A stretch of 8,184 nt of DNA from contig CAZNFR010000120.1 in the NCBI GenBank assembly GCA_964572225.1, positions 1-8,184 of the forward strand. Reading direction: 5' to 3'. The notes under the pieces are model-generated. The model searched no databases, had not been told where the DNA came from, and saw only the letters and a list, made by a program, of their open reading frames with translations. Positions 7,534 to 8,184 of the stretch are shown here, piece by piece (the stretch's first letter is position 1; each line of letters starts with the position of its first letter). Source of the DNA: CAZNFR01 sp964572225. Its GTDB lineage: Bacteria > Bacteroidota > Bacteroidia > Bacteroidales > GCA-2748055. The translations under genes and the position numbers were made by a program.

Positions 7534-7559
7534 CACATTTCGGAAATCATGTAAATGTG
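7534..7559. promoter_or_regulatory. Inverted repeat upstream of kduI, candidate operator or terminator
   Basis: CACATTT and its exact reverse complement AAATGTG are separated by 12 bases, in the 82-bp gap between the channel gene and kduI. The spacing between half-site centres is about 19 bases. The site lies 38-63 bases upstream of the kduI ATG, where a regulator could sit over the promoter. It also lies 20-45 bases after the channel-gene stop, so a weak transcript-end hairpin is an alternative. No second copy was seen in the window. Confidence 0.3.
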
Positions 7560-7578
7560 TCTCAATTTATCGGGAAAA

Positions 7579-8184
7579 TCAGTCCTTCGCCCCTTCAGCC
7601 TCCTCTCCGTCTGAATTTTTAAGCAGCACACGGGTTCGGGGAAGGAATTGGGGATATTCTTTCTGCATAAATTCGATGAGTTTCTCACGCACATACACCC
7701 TCAGATCCCATGCCGTGGAGGAATTTACCGCACTTACCAGGGCCCTGATCTCCATGGTTCTCTCGCTGGCGTTGGTCACCTGCATGTTGTTCACCTTCCC
7801 GTCCCAGAGATCAGTTTTTTTAAGGATCCTTTCCAGTTCTTTTCTCAGGGCATCGACCGGGATACCATAGTCGGCATAGATAAACACAGTTCCCAGGATC
7901 TCCGAACTTGTGCGGGTCCAGTTCTGAAAGGGCTTCTGGATAAAATAGGTTGTCGGAAGAACCAGTCTCCGTTTATCCCATATCCTGACCACCACGTAGG
8001 TAAGGGTAATTTCTTCGATCCACCCCCACTCATTTTCCACGATTACCACATCGTCGATACGGATAGGCTGGGTGATGGCGATCTGGAATCCGGCCAGTAC
8101 CGACCCTATCACCTGCTGGGCGGCCAGACCCAGGATAATCCCGGCAATTCCGGCCGAGGCAAAAAGGCTCACCCCCAGTCTGCG
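7579..8184 (-). CDS. MscS-family mechanosensitive ion channel, N-terminus cut by window edge
   Basis: This is an inner-membrane channel of the MscS family, which opens under membrane tension during osmotic downshock. The visible part is the last 201 residues. It begins in the pore-lining helix, with SLFASAGIAGIILGLAAQQVIGSVLAGFQIAITQP, the Gly/Ala-rich TM3 pattern of the family. The beta domain follows (IRIDDVVIVENEWGWIEEITLTYVVVRIWDKRRLVLPTTYF). Next comes the alpha/beta C-terminal domain, down to a short acidic tail. The reading frame is open to base 8184, so the GTG at 8172 is an internal Val codon and not the start. The N-terminal transmembrane part lies to the right of the window. It is probably a separate transcription unit from kduI, but read-through across the 82-bp gap is possible. 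No functional link to uronate use is evident. Confidence 0.93.
   Translation of the reverse strand, partial: RRLGVSLFASAGIAGIILGLAAQQVIGSVLAGFQIAITQPIRIDDVVIVENEWGWIEEITLTYVVVRIWDKRRLVLPTTYFIQKPFQNWTRTSSEILGTVFIYADYGIPVDALRKELERILKKTDLWDGKVNNMQVTNASERTMEIRALVSAVNSSTAWDLRVYVREKLIEFMQKEYPQFLPRTRVLLKNSDGEEAEGAKD

Noticed and set aside
7579..8172. GTG at 8172 as the start of the channel gene
   Set aside because: The frame remains open to the window edge, and the codon falls within the conserved pore helix. The gene is simply truncated by the window.
1..8184. CRISPR arrays, tRNA/rRNA genes, insertion sequences, riboswitches
   Set aside because: I saw no regularly spaced repeats, no cloverleaf-like sequences, no transposase coding and no recognisable riboswitch cores. 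Almost the whole window is conventional coding sequence.

Overview
This 8.2-kb window has moderate GC and all six genes lie on the minus strand. It looks like a piece of a Bacteroidota genome, probably from a draft or metagenome assembly because it contains a 10-N scaffold gap. The taxonomic guess rests on three things: a stand-alone MacB-type ATPase with two single-FtsX permeases, a very long SSS symporter beside a GH105 hydrolase and KduI, and weak Shine-Dalgarno signals on most genes. It is a guess from gene content, not a database match.

In the direction of transcription (right to left), the window opens at 8184 with the C-terminal part of an MscS-family mechanosensitive channel (7579-8184, 5' end outside the window). 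An 82-bp intergenic region with an inverted repeat follows. Next come three tightly packed genes: kduI (6669-7496), a GH105-type unsaturated uronyl hydrolase (5434-6666) and a 732-residue sodium:solute symporter (3219-5417), with gaps of 2 and 16 bp. A coherent reading is that the symporter imports 4,5-unsaturated uronic-acid oligosaccharides made outside by polysaccharide lyases. The signal-peptide-less GH105 enzyme cuts off the unsaturated uronate in the cytoplasm. KduI then isomerises the resulting 5-keto-4-deoxyuronate. The next enzymes of the route (KduD, KdgK, KdgA) are not in the window.

A 158-bp AT-rich intergenic region (3061-3218) with a strong hairpin separates this module from a second minus-strand operon. 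That operon holds an ABC ATPase (2359-3060), a MacB/FtsX-type permease (1120-2366, interrupted by the N run) and a second, paralogous permease (1-1118, C-terminus outside the window). ATPase and first permease overlap by 8 bp, and the two permeases are 1 bp apart. They probably form a heterodimeric MacB-like exporter or lipoprotein-type transporter. Any periplasmic adaptor or TolC partner would lie left of the window.

No RNA genes, mobile elements or CRISPR arrays were seen, and no stretch over 300 bases lacks a gene. The window is mostly conventional. The points most worth checking are the compact uronate module with its unusual transporter, and the gap that hides the true start of one permease.
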